DNA from: Ramlibacter sp.
Lineage (GTDB): Bacteria; Pseudomonadota; Gammaproteobacteria; Burkholderiales; Burkholderiaceae_C
Reading direction: 5' to 3'
DNA: 64,000 nt
Assembly (NCBI GenBank): GCA_019635415.1
Contig: JAHBZN010000003.1
Span: 124,001 to 188,000 of the forward strand
Shown: positions 53,945 through 62,599 of the stretch, one piece after another
Layout of the letters: the number at the start of each line of letters is the position of its first letter
Numbering within the stretch: position 1 is the stretch's first letter
Notes under the pieces: model-generated
Seen by the model: only the letters and a program-made list of their open reading frames with translations
What the model was told of the DNA's origin: nothing
Databases searched by the model: none
Translations under genes and position numbers: made by a program

Positions 53945-55066
53945 TCAGCCCACGCCACCCATGCGACCGGGGTTGAAAATGCAGGCCGGATCGAACTGCC
54001 GCCGAAGTTCGCGCTGGATCCGGTCCAGGGGTGGCTTTACGGCATCAAATCGGGCTGCAGCCCTTACCGGTTGGTCACCATTTGCTATGAAAAGCGTAGC
54101 ATTTCCGCCGACGCGGGCGACCGCCTCTCGCAAGCGCTGCGGCGCCTTTTCGTCGCCGGGATCGGCCCAGACCCAACGCTGGCCGCCCAGCCAGTCGATC
54201 AGCGTCGCACCCAGCCCGAGCGGCGGCGTGACGGCCGGCACCGACAGGCGCCACAGGTCCTGGCCCCGCGCCAGACCGTCCCGGAACCAGGGCAGCTGCA
54301 ACTCCCGCGCCGCGGTCCAGTCGGCATGGACTTCGGGGGAGTCCACGCGCTCGCCGGGGGTCTCGCGCAACAGCTGGGCGCAGGCGGCCTGCACCGCCGC
54401 GGCGGCGCCACGCAGGCGCAGGTACAGCGTGCCACGACCGGCATCGTGGACCCAGGAACTGGCGTTCAGCGGCAGCGGCTGGCCCGCCCATTCGTTGAGC
54501 CGGCGCACGGCCAAGGCCTCGTCCAGCTCGAACCGCAGCGTGGCCTCGGCTGGCGCGAACGGCAGTACCTTGAGGCTGACGTCGGTGATCAGGCCCAGCG
54601 TGCCCAGCGAGCCCACCAGCAGCCGGGACACGTCGTAGCCCGCGACGTTCTTCATGACCTGGCCACCATAGGTGAGGTGCTGCGCCCGGCCATTGACCAG
54701 CGACAGGCCCAGCACATAGTCGCGCACGGGTCCCACGCAGGCTCGCGCCGGGCCGCTCAGCCCCGCGGCGACCATGCCGCCCACCGTGGCGCCCGGGCCG
54801 AAATGCGGGGGCTCGAAGGGCAGGCACTGGCCGCGTTCGGCCAGCACCGCCTCGAGTTCGGCCAGCCGCGTGCCGGCGCGGGCGGTCACCACCAGCTCGC
54901 TGGGCTCGTAGCTCGTGATGCCGGCCAGCGGCGTGGTGTCCAGCAGCTCGCCCTGCGGCGGCTCGCCATAGAAGTCCTTGGTGCCCCCACCGCGCAGGCG
55001 CAGCGGGGTGCCGCTGGCGGCCGCCGCGCGGATGCGGTCGATCAGGGTGAGCAATGCGGCGTCCAT
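53945..55066 (-). CDS. glcE: Glycolate oxidase FAD-binding subunit
   Basis: The 373-residue subunit has the FAD-binding PCMH-type pattern: EPSELVVTARAGTRLAELEAVLAERGQCLPFEPPHFGPGATVGGMVAAGLSGP and MKNVAGYDVSRLLVGSLGTLGLITDVSLKVLP. It ends with DPACIFNPGRM, typical of GlcE. Near residues 323-341, 19 residues (FIANGDQPVRAAARF and neighbours) are coded by a 57-nt repeat in a loop before the C-terminal helix. No glcD lies upstream; the preceding gene is an unrelated lactonase 61 bp away. Confidence 0.94.
   Translation of the reverse strand: MDAALLTLIDRIRAAAASGTPLRLRGGGTKDFYGEPPQGELLDTTPLAGITSYEPSELVVTARAGTRLAELEAVLAERGQCLPFEPPHFGPGATVGGMVAAGLSGPARACVGPVRDYVLGLSLVNGRAQHLTYGGQVMKNVAGYDVSRLLVGSLGTLGLITDVSLKVLPFAPAEATLRFELDEALAVRRLNEWAGQPLPLNASSWVHDAGRGTLYLRLRGAAAAVQAACAQLLRETPGERVDSPEVHADWTAARELQLPWFRDGLARGQDLWRLSVPAVTPPLGLGATLIDWLGGQRWVWADPGDEKAPQRLREAVARVGGNATLFIANGDQPVRAAARFDAVKPPLDRIQRELRRQFDPACIFNPGRMGGVG
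54044..54100 (-). repeat. 57-nt repeat inside glcE
   Basis: On the minus strand the unit begins GCTACG and ends ATTTGAT, with core GGTAAGGGCT. glcE reads it in frame as 19 residues that include FIANGDQPVRA, close to the peptides coded by the pelA copies. A GGGCTGCAGCCC palindrome lies inside. It shares all invariant columns with the other five units. Confidence 0.85.
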
Positions 55067-55127
55067 GCCCGGATGTTAAGGCGCGGCGCGGGCCCGTGGC
55101 AGGCCGCGCGGCTTGAAGTTTTTGAAT

Positions 55128-56057
55128 TCAGTCGATGAAAAAGTTGACGGGCAGGCCCGGCACGTCCACCCGCATCATGAAAACGCAGCCCGAATCCGGG
55201 TAGTGGCTCAGTTCATCCGCCGGCCGGCCGTGGCTCGCGGTGGTGAGGTAAAGGGTGCGCAGGTCATCGCCGCCAAAGCACGGCATGGTCGGACAGCGTG
55301 CCGGCGTGGGAAATTCCGCGAGGGTCTCCCCCCCGGGCGACAGCTTGAGGATGCGGGCGCCCTCGAACATGGCGACCCAGTAGTTGCCCTCGGCATCGAC
55401 CGCCGCGCCATCGGGCCGCCCGCCATAGCCCGGCAGACCCGGCCGCCAGCCCGGCGGTTTGCCAGGGAACTGGCGGAACACGCGGTGGTGGCTCATGCCA
55501 TTGGTCTCGGCATTCCAGTCCCAGGCCTGGATCACATGGTGCGTGGTGTCGGTCCAGTACACGGTGCGGGTATCGGGCGACCAGGCCAGCCCGTTGGCGA
55601 TCACGCCGTTCTGCGCCTTGAGCTGGACCACGGGGCCGGCGGCGCCCGCGACGTCGGGGCGCGCATCGACCGAGAACAGTTCGGCGCGGCGCGCATCGCG
55701 GGGCTCGTACATGGTGCCCGCCCAGAAGCGGCCGCACGGATCGGCCTTGCCGTCGTTGAATCGCGTGGTGGCCGGGTCGTGGCTGAAGCGCGCCAGCAGC
55801 GTGGGCTCGGCACCCCATTCGCGCACCCGGTACACGCCGTCGCGCAAGGCCACCACCAGCCCGCCAGAGCGCGCGGGCGCCAGGCAGCCCGGTTCCTGCC
55901 CCACGGCCTGGCGCTGCAGCTCACCGGTCGCCGGGTCGGCCCGCAGGAGTTGCCGCGAGGGAATGTCGACCCAGTACAGGCGTTTTTCCTGCGGGTGCCA
56001 GAAAGGGGATTCGCCCAGTTCGCAGCGGTGGGCGATGGCGGTCTGCCAGGGGTTCAC
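55128..56057 (-). CDS. SMP-30/gluconolactonase family hydrolase
   Basis: The 309-residue beta-propeller lactonase has the metal-binding Glu in CELGESPFW near residue 16, RFNDGKADPCGRFWAGTM (Asn/Asp ligand region) and NGLAWSPDTRTVYWTDT. It should hydrolyse a sugar lactone. The start is a GTG at 56057 that overlaps the stop of the aldose epimerase gene by 4 bp. The two genes form a small sugar-acid unit. Substrate unknown. Confidence 0.92.
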   Translation of the reverse strand: MNPWQTAIAHRCELGESPFWHPQEKRLYWVDIPSRQLLRADPATGELQRQAVGQEPGCLAPARSGGLVVALRDGVYRVREWGAEPTLLARFSHDPATTRFNDGKADPCGRFWAGTMYEPRDARRAELFSVDARPDVAGAAGPVVQLKAQNGVIANGLAWSPDTRTVYWTDTTHHVIQAWDWNAETNGMSHHRVFRQFPGKPPGWRPGLPGYGGRPDGAAVDAEGNYWVAMFEGARILKLSPGGETLAEFPTPARCPTMPCFGGDDLRTLYLTTASHGRPADELSHYPDSGCVFMMRVDVPGLPVNFFID

Positions 56058-56932
56058 GTGAGGGCCTCCACATGGATGGTCATCTGCGCGCTGAGCGATT
56101 CGCCGGGTGCCAGCACCTGCACGCCCAGTTCGTCGGCACGCGCACCGCCCCCGCCGTGCAGCAGGTTCAGCGCGTTGTTGACGTGGCTGACCGGCTCGAT
56201 GGCCACGGTGTCGCGGCTGGGATGGGTGAACACAACGAGCCGGCGCAGGCTGGACTCGACGCGCGTGCGCAGCAGGCCGTCCACCAGCTCGGCGGCGCCG
56301 GTCCAGCCGTCGAAGCAGTGGTCCACATCCAGGTCGGCACAGTCGGCGTCGAGCCCGCGGGACGGGGCGCGCCGGGTGGGCAGCTTGTCCGGCCCCATCT
56401 CCCAGCGCCCGGTGGCGCCAAACGCCACGCGGCTGCCGGGCCGCTTGACGAAGTACGGATGCCAGCCCAGACCGACCGGCGCCGGCGACGCCGACTGGTT
56501 GGTGATGCCCAGCGTCAGCTCCAGGGCATCGGGCGTCACGCGAAATGTCTGCGAGGTGTCGAAGGCAAAAGGCCACGACGCGTCCGGCCGGTGCTCGAAC
56601 GACAGCAGGGCGAAATCCTGCGTGCTCTCCAGCACCTCCCAGGCGCGCTGCCAGCCCACGCCGTGAATTGCATGCGGCTCGGCGCCATTGTTGCGAACCA
56701 GCGGATGGCTGGTGCCCTGCCACTGCAGCGTGGCCTGGCCCACCCGGTTGGAGAACGGCACCAGCGGGTAGCTGCCCGCCTGCCGCGCCGACGTGAGCTG
56801 GGCAGACGGCGTGGAGCGCAGCACCGGCACGCCGTCGAGCCAGAGGCCGGCGATGCAGCCCCCGAGCGCAGGCACGATGCTGCAGCGCAGGCCACCGCTG
56901 TGAAGTTCAAGCACCGGGGTCATGCGCCCCAT
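56054..56932 (-). CDS. Aldose 1-epimerase family protein
   Basis: The 292-residue protein matches the GalM-like superfamily: PLVPFSNRVGQATLQWQG, HAIHGVGWQRAWEVLE (catalytic His pair region) and VGLGWHPYFVK. It interconverts alpha and beta forms of a sugar. It is coupled with the downstream lactonase gene by a 4-bp overlap, so both may act on the same aldose oxidation route. Start Met1 or Met4. Confidence 0.92.
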   Translation of the reverse strand: MGRMTPVLELHSGGLRCSIVPALGGCIAGLWLDGVPVLRSTPSAQLTSARQAGSYPLVPFSNRVGQATLQWQGTSHPLVRNNGAEPHAIHGVGWQRAWEVLESTQDFALLSFEHRPDASWPFAFDTSQTFRVTPDALELTLGITNQSASPAPVGLGWHPYFVKRPGSRVAFGATGRWEMGPDKLPTRRAPSRGLDADCADLDVDHCFDGWTGAAELVDGLLRTRVESSLRRLVVFTHPSRDTVAIEPVSHVNNALNLLHGGGGARADELGVQVLAPGESLSAQMTIHVEALT

Positions 56933-56954
56933 TGTGCACGCTCGCCATCAGGGC

Positions 56955-56984
56955 AAAAAAAAGGGCCCGCATCTCTGCGGGCCC
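56955..56984 (-). terminator. Intrinsic terminator of the amtB operon
   Basis: On the minus strand GGGCCCGC (rev. of 56977-56984), a 6-base loop, GCGGGCCC and then eight T (complement of 56955-56962) form a strong intrinsic terminator. It lies 46 bp after the amtB stop codon and ends the torF-glnK-amtB operon. Confidence 0.92.
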
Positions 56985-57029
56985 AACATCCAAAGGAGAC
57001 TCTTGCTAACGAAAAATCAACACCGCGGT

Positions 57030-58442
57030 TTAACGGTGGTAGGCCGTTTCGCCGTGGGCGCTGATGTCCAGGCCTTCGCGCTCTTCCTCTTCGGTCACAC
57101 GCAGGCCGACGACCATGTCGACGATCTTGTAGGCGATGAAGGCCACCACGCCAGACCACACGATGGTGATCAGCACGCCTTCGGCCTGGATCATCACCTG
57201 GCTCATGATGGAGAAGTCGGCCTTGCCGGTGCCGCCCAGGCCCGGCGCGGTGAACACGCCGGTCAGGATGGCGCCCAGGATGCCGCCCACGCCGTGCACG
57301 CCGAACACGTCCAGCGAGTCGTCAGCACCCAGCATGCGCTTGAGGCCATTGACACCCCAGAGGCAGACGAAGCCAGCCAGCAGGCCCAGGATGATGGCGC
57401 CCATGGGGCCCACCGAACCGCAGGCCGGCGTGATCGCCACGAGGCCGGCAATCGCGCCCGAGGCGGCACCCAGCATCGAGGCCTTGCCCTTGGACAGCGC
57501 CTCGCCGATGCACCACGCCAGCACGGCGGCGGCGGTGGCCACCAGCGTGTTGATGAAGGCCAGGGCCGCGCCGCTGGTGGCTTCCAGGTTGGAGCCGGCA
57601 TTGAAGCCGAACCAGCCCACCCACAGCATGGAGGCACCCACCATGGTCAACGTGAGGCTGTGAGGCGCCATCGATTCCTTGCCGTAACCCAGGCGCTTGC
57701 CCACCATGTAGGCACCCACCAGGCCGGCCACACCGGCGTTGATGTGCACCACGGTGCCGCCAGCGAAGTCCAGCGCGCCCTTGCCCAGCAGGTAGCCACC
57801 GGCGCCCCACACCATGTGGGCGATCGGCAGGTAGCAGAAGGTGAACCAGATGACCGAGAACAGCAGCACGGCCGAGAATTTCATGCGCTCGGCGAACGAG
57901 CCCACGATCAGCGCGCAGGTGATGCCCGCGAAGGTGGCCTGGAACGCGATGAACACGAACTCGGGCAGCTTGACCGTGGCCGTGAAGGTGTCGGCCAGCG
58001 AGTCGCCGGTCACGCCCTTCAGGAAGATCTTGCTCAGGTCACCGATGATCTTGCCCTCGGCACCAAATGCCACGCTGTAGCCGTAGATGGCCCACAGCAC
58101 GGTGATCAGCGAGAACACCACCAGCACCTGCATCAGCACCGACAGCATGTTCTTGCTGCGCACCAGCCCGCCGTAGAACAGGGCCAGGCCAGGCACCGCC
58201 ATGAACAGCACCAGGGCCGTCGAGATCATCATCCAGGACACGTCGCCCTTGTCGACAGTGACCTTGGGGGCTTCAGCCGGTGCGGCGGCGGGTGCCGCCG
58301 CGGCCGGAGCCGCTTCAGCCGCCGGTGCAGCGGCAGCGGGTGCCGACGCCGCGGGTTCCGCGGCCGGCGTTTGTGCGATGGCGGCCGCGCCGCCCATCAA
58401 AAGACCCAGGCCGAGGGCCAGGGAAGCAAGTAGCTTTTTCAT
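57030..58442 (-). CDS. amtB: Ammonium transporter
   Basis: The 470-residue protein has a signal peptide, an Ala/Pro-rich stretch (about residues 24-58), then 11 membrane segments of the Amt family. The pore His pair is visible in TVVHINAGVAGLVGAY and FGVHGVGGILGAIL. The gate Phe residues lie in FQATFAGITCALIVGSFAERM and neighbours. It brings ammonium across the inner membrane and is blocked by GlnK. It is the last gene of the torF-glnK-amtB operon, 30 bp after glnK. Confidence 0.96.
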   Translation of the reverse strand: MKKLLASLALGLGLLMGGAAAIAQTPAAEPAASAPAAAAPAAEAAPAAAAPAAAPAEAPKVTVDKGDVSWMMISTALVLFMAVPGLALFYGGLVRSKNMLSVLMQVLVVFSLITVLWAIYGYSVAFGAEGKIIGDLSKIFLKGVTGDSLADTFTATVKLPEFVFIAFQATFAGITCALIVGSFAERMKFSAVLLFSVIWFTFCYLPIAHMVWGAGGYLLGKGALDFAGGTVVHINAGVAGLVGAYMVGKRLGYGKESMAPHSLTLTMVGASMLWVGWFGFNAGSNLEATSGAALAFINTLVATAAAVLAWCIGEALSKGKASMLGAASGAIAGLVAITPACGSVGPMGAIILGLLAGFVCLWGVNGLKRMLGADDSLDVFGVHGVGGILGAILTGVFTAPGLGGTGKADFSIMSQVMIQAEGVLITIVWSGVVAFIAYKIVDMVVGLRVTEEEEREGLDISAHGETAYHR

Positions 58443-58472
58443 GTTCGTCTCTTTCTTGATTGGGCCGGAGGC

Positions 58473-58820
<348 letters not shown>

Positions 58821-58835
58821 TCAGATAGGTGGTGC

Positions 58836-59576
58836 TTAGAACGACTTGGCAACCGACACCACGAGGGTGCCCTTGCCCACGTCCTTGCCGGAGGTCGGGT
58901 CGAAGAACGTGTTCTTGCGGTTGGTGGCCACGTAGGAAGCGCCGACGACGTAGCCGCTCAGGTCCTTGGTGACGCCCAGCTTGTAGTCGGTGATCTTGCC
59001 GGCGCCGCCGGGGGTGTTCTTGACCTTCTGGTAGCCGACGTGGGCGTTCACGCCCCAGCCGTCACCCAGGTCCTGGGCATAGGCCAGGTCGATGTAGAAG
59101 CTGTTCTTGGTGTTGGGGGCCGAGAAGAACTTGGACACCGCGTGGTAGTACTTGGCCGAGAACGGGCCGTAGCTCACGCCGGCGTACAGCTCGGTGTTGT
59201 CGATCTTGCCCGTGCCGGCGATCTGGCCGGAACCGGGGTAGTAGTAATAGATCGCGCCCAGGTCATAGCCGAGGTCGCCGGCGGAGCCCTTGTAGCCGCC
59301 GTAGAAGTCCATCTCGAGATTGGCGCCGTTGTAGAACTGGCTGCTGATGTTGGAGTTCCAGTTGCCCAGGTAGAAGCCGGACTTGTGGGCAAAGTCGAAG
59401 CCACCCTGCAGGGCGGGCTTCTTGTTGGTCTGGGAGATGCCACGGAACCGGTAGTCAGAAGCCAGCGTCATGTTGCCGCTGAGCGTGTAGTCGGGCTCGG
59501 GAGCCTTGGCCTGAGCAAAAGCAGAAACACCCGTCAGGGCCAGGGCCGAAGCAAACAGCGCGGTCTTCAATTTCAT
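58836..59576 (-). CDS. TorF-family putative porin
   Basis: The 246-residue outer-membrane protein has a Sec signal peptide ending ALTGVSAFAQ and the TorF pattern: TLSGNMTLASDYRFRGISQTNKKPALQGGFDFAHKSGFYLGNWNSN. Alternating beta strands run to the end. It may allow entry of nitrogen solutes. It is the first gene of the operon with glnK and amtB and lies right after a sigma-54 promoter, which supports that use. GGAG precedes the ATG at 59576. Confidence 0.9.
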   Translation of the reverse strand: MKLKTALFASALALTGVSAFAQAKAPEPDYTLSGNMTLASDYRFRGISQTNKKPALQGGFDFAHKSGFYLGNWNSNISSQFYNGANLEMDFYGGYKGSAGDLGYDLGAIYYYYPGSGQIAGTGKIDNTELYAGVSYGPFSAKYYHAVSKFFSAPNTKNSFYIDLAYAQDLGDGWGVNAHVGYQKVKNTPGGAGKITDYKLGVTKDLSGYVVGASYVATNRKNTFFDPTSGKDVGKGTLVVSVAKSF

Positions 59577-59617
59577 GGAGTTCTCCGTTAAAAAAAAGGA
59601 TGAGGACCACCCCACTT

Positions 59618-59633
59618 AGCAGGGAGCGTGCCA
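59618..59633 (-). promoter_or_regulatory. Sigma-54 (RpoN) promoter
   Basis: The minus strand reads TGGCACGCTCCCTGCT: GG at -24 and GC at -12 separated by exactly 10 bases, close to the consensus TGGCAC-N5-TTGC. The start of torF is about 42 bases downstream of the -12 element, so the leader is short. It would need an activator such as NtrC under nitrogen limitation. Confidence 0.85.
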
Positions 59634-59716
59634 AACTGCACACATCGAGACCGCCGTGCACTGAACCCGCCCTCTGCGCGTTATTAGTTACAAAATCCGG
59701 GGCAAAGCCGGCCTTA

Positions 59717-59733
59717 TGCACCATGGCGGTGCG
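59717..59733. promoter_or_regulatory. NtrC-type enhancer site
   Basis: TGCACC-ATGGC-GGTGCG matches the NtrC consensus TGCACC-N5-GGTGCA at all but the last base. It lies about 100 bp upstream of the sigma-54 promoter, the usual enhancer distance. A short T-tract follows on the plus strand (59740-59749), so a terminator is a weaker alternative reading. Confidence 0.75.
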
Positions 59734-59793
59734 ATCTTGTTTTTTTTTTGGCACCAGCCTTCAACACGCACCGGTCTGGGGAGAGGGGTATCC

Positions 59794-61326
59794 ATGAGCT
59801 TGTCTTTGGTGCAAAGCCGTGCGCTGCTGGGACTGGAAGCGGCCAGCGTCACCGTCGAGGTGCATCTGGCCAATGGCCTGCCGAGCTTCACGCTGGTCGG
59901 CCTGGCCGATGTGGAGGTCAAGGAGGCGCGGGAACGGGTCCGCTCGGCCTTGCAGAACGCGGGACTGGAATTCCCCGGTAACAAAAAGATCGTGGTCAAC
60001 CTGGCCCCAGCGGACCTGCCCAAGGACTCGGGCCGCTTCGACCTGCCCATTGCCCTGGGCATCCTGGCCGCCAGCGGCCAGATTGACGCGGCCAAGCTGG
60101 CCGGCCATGAATTCGCGGGAGAGCTTTCGCTGTCCGGCGAGCTGCGGCCGGTGCGCGGGGCCCTGGCCATGAGCCTGGCATTGCACACGCGCGGCGTCAG
60201 CACGCGGCTGGTCCTGCCCGCCGCCAGCGCCGAGGAAGCCGCCCTGGTGCCCGGCGCCCAGGTGTACGGCGCGCGCCACCTGCTCGACGTGGTGCAGCAG
60301 TTCCTCGCTCAACCGCCCGAGGGCGAGGCCCCGCGCGAGGGCTGGGCCCGCGTGCAGGCCGCACCGGGCGCCACGGCACCGGTGTATGCCGACCTGGCCG
60401 ACGTGAAAGGCCAGGCCGCCGCCAAGCGGGCCCTGGAGATCGCCGCCGCGGGGGGGCACAGCCTGCTCATGGTCGGCCCCCCCGGTTCGGGCAAATCCAT
60501 GCTGGCGCAGCGCTTTGCCGGCCTGCTGCCGCCCATGAGCGTGGACGAGGCGCTGGAAAGCGCCGCCATCGCCTCGCTGGGCGGCCGCTTCACGCTGGCG
60601 CAGTGGCAGACCCGCCCGACCGCCAGTCCTCATCACACAGCCAGTGCCGTGGCCCTGGTGGGCGGCGGCTCGCCGCCCCGGCCTGGCGAAATCTCCCTGG
60701 CCCATCACGGTGTGTTGTACCTCGATGAGATGGTGGAGTTTTCCAGGAGCTCGCTGGAGGCACTGAGGGAACCGCTGGAGACCGGCCGCATCACCATCTC
60801 CCGGGCCGCGCGGCGTGCCGACTTCCCGGCGCAATTCCAGCTGATCGGGGCGATGAACCCCTGCCCCTGCGGCTACCTGGGCGCCACCACCCGCCCTTGC
60901 CGCTGCACACCCGACCAGGTGGCCCGCTACCAGGGCCGGCTCAGCGGCCCGCTGCTGGACCGTATCGACCTGCATGTAGAAGTGCCCACGCTGGCGGCCG
61001 ACGCCCTGCTCGCCACGCCGCCGGGCGAGTCCACCGAAGCGATCCGCGCTCGCTGCACGGAAGCCCGCCAGCGCGCCAACGCCCGCCAGGGCCACCCCAA
61101 CCAGGCGCTGGCGGGCGCCGACATCGACCGCCACGCCGCACTGGATGCGGCGGGGCTGCAGTTCCTCAAGACGGCGGCCGCGCGCCTGGGTTGGAGCGCC
61201 CGCGCCACCCACCGCGCACTGAAAGTAGCACGCACCATTGCCGATCTGGCGGGCTCGGAACACACCCAGCTCGGCCACGTGGCCGAAGCCGTGCAGTACC
61301 GCCGGGTCCTGCAAACTGCGGCGTGA
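59794..61326 (+). CDS. comM: ComM/YifB-like Mg-chelatase-family AAA protein
   Basis: The 510-residue protein has the N-terminal ChlI-like Lon-protease fold domain (LVQSRALLGLEAASVTVEVHLANGLPSFTLVGLADVEVKEARERV). Walker A GPPGSGKSM lies near residues 228-236, Walker B YLDEMVEF near 310, and MNPCPCGY near 354 with further Cys pairs. ComM is a branch-migration helicase that aids integration of DNA during natural transformation. The ATG at 59794 follows GAGAGGGG. It shares its upstream region with the divergent nitrogen operon. Confidence 0.94.
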   Translation: MSLSLVQSRALLGLEAASVTVEVHLANGLPSFTLVGLADVEVKEARERVRSALQNAGLEFPGNKKIVVNLAPADLPKDSGRFDLPIALGILAASGQIDAAKLAGHEFAGELSLSGELRPVRGALAMSLALHTRGVSTRLVLPAASAEEAALVPGAQVYGARHLLDVVQQFLAQPPEGEAPREGWARVQAAPGATAPVYADLADVKGQAAAKRALEIAAAGGHSLLMVGPPGSGKSMLAQRFAGLLPPMSVDEALESAAIASLGGRFTLAQWQTRPTASPHHTASAVALVGGGSPPRPGEISLAHHGVLYLDEMVEFSRSSLEALREPLETGRITISRAARRADFPAQFQLIGAMNPCPCGYLGATTRPCRCTPDQVARYQGRLSGPLLDRIDLHVEVPTLAADALLATPPGESTEAIRARCTEARQRANARQGHPNQALAGADIDRHAALDAAGLQFLKTAAARLGWSARATHRALKVARTIADLAGSEHTQLGHVAEAVQYRRVLQTAA

Positions 61327-61345
61327 AACCGATACTTGCCTTGCC

Positions 61346-62599
61346 ATGACCCCTCCTGCGCCCCCTGCAAGCCCCCTGGACCGCCGGCTGGTGGGCTGGC
61401 TCTCGCTGGGGCAGCTGATTTCCTGGGGCAGCGTGTTCTACGGTTTCGCGTTGCTGATGGAGCCGGTGGAGCGCGAGCTGGGCCTGAGCCGGGCGCAGTC
61501 GTCGCTGGCCTTCAGCCTCGCGCTGCTGGCCGAGGGACTGGCGGCCTACCCGGTGGGCCGCTGGATCGACCGGGGGCACGAGCGCGCGGTCATGACGGGG
61601 GGCTCGCTGCTGGCGGCCGTCTGCCTGACGCTGCACAGCATGGTGCAGTCCCTGGCCGGCTTCTACGCCGTGTGGCTGGGCCTGGGCGCGGCGCTGGCGG
61701 CCACGCTGTACACGCCGGTGTTCGCGGTGGTGACGCGACGGTTCCCGCAGGACTTCCGCCGCGCCATCATCACGCTGACCTTTCTGGGCGGGCTGGCCAG
61801 CACGGTGTTCATTCCGCTCACGGCGGCGCTGATCCGCGAGCTCGGCTGGCGCCACGCGCTGTGGGTGCTGGCAGCCCTCCACCTGCTGGTGTGCGCCCCG
61901 CTGCATGCCGTGCTGCTGCGCGGCGCGCCCCCCGCACCGGCCCAGCGCCCGGCGGACGCTGCGGGCCCCACCCCGCCGTCCCTGGGCCGTCACTTGCGCA
62001 GCGCCCCGTTCCTGCTGGTGGGCCTGTTCGTGGTACTGATGATGGCCATCACGGCGGCGCTGCCCGCTCACCTGATCAGCCTGCTGCGCGAGAACGGCCT
62101 GAGCGAAGCCTGGGTGGTGGCCATTCCGGCAAGCATCGGGCTGATCCAGGTACTGGGCCGGCTGCTGCTGTATTTTTTTGAACGCCGCTTTGACGTGCAC
62201 ATGGCCAACCGGGTGATTCCGTGCCTGGTCCCGCTGGGCCTGGCTGCGCTGCTGGCAGGCGGCGGCCATGGGGGAGCGGCCCTGGTGTTCGTGCTGCTGT
62301 ACGGGCTGGGCAATGGCATGCTGACCATCGTCAAGGGCACCGCCATCGCGCAGTATGTGAGCCGGGACCACGTGGCCTCGCTCAACGGCGCCTTGGGGCC
62401 ACCGCAAGCCCTTGCTCGCGCCGTGGCGCCGCTCATGCTGGGCCTGCTGTGGAGCCCCACCCGGGGCTATACGCTGGGGCTGGCCGCCTTGCTGGCGTGC
62501 AGCGCGGTGGCGGTAGGCGCCCTGCTGCTGGCCCAGCGTGCCTCTTCCAGGGCGCGGGCGCTGCCCGCCGACAGCAGCAGGATGGCCGACGAGAAGTAG
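61346..62599 (+). CDS. MFS transporter
   Basis: The 417-residue permease has 12 hydrophobic segments and the MFS pattern (GSVFYGFALLMEPVERELGLSRAQSSLAFSLALLAEGLAAYPVGRWIDRGHERAVMTGG). The A-motif-like loop GRWIDRGHER lies between segments 2 and 3. It follows comM by 19 bp. Its last 133 bp overlap the convergent YihY/BrkB-family gene; both reading frames make sense there. Substrate unknown. Confidence 0.88.
   Translation: MTPPAPPASPLDRRLVGWLSLGQLISWGSVFYGFALLMEPVERELGLSRAQSSLAFSLALLAEGLAAYPVGRWIDRGHERAVMTGGSLLAAVCLTLHSMVQSLAGFYAVWLGLGAALAATLYTPVFAVVTRRFPQDFRRAIITLTFLGGLASTVFIPLTAALIRELGWRHALWVLAALHLLVCAPLHAVLLRGAPPAPAQRPADAAGPTPPSLGRHLRSAPFLLVGLFVVLMMAITAALPAHLISLLRENGLSEAWVVAIPASIGLIQVLGRLLLYFFERRFDVHMANRVIPCLVPLGLAALLAGGGHGGAALVFVLLYGLGNGMLTIVKGTAIAQYVSRDHVASLNGALGPPQALARAVAPLMLGLLWSPTRGYTLGLAALLACSAVAVGALLLAQRASSRARALPADSSRMADEK

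Noticed and set aside
59717..59749. Terminator on the plus strand before comM
   Set aside because: The stem is only 5 bp and is separated from the T-tract by 7 bases, and no plus-strand gene ends there. The NtrC-site reading fits better.
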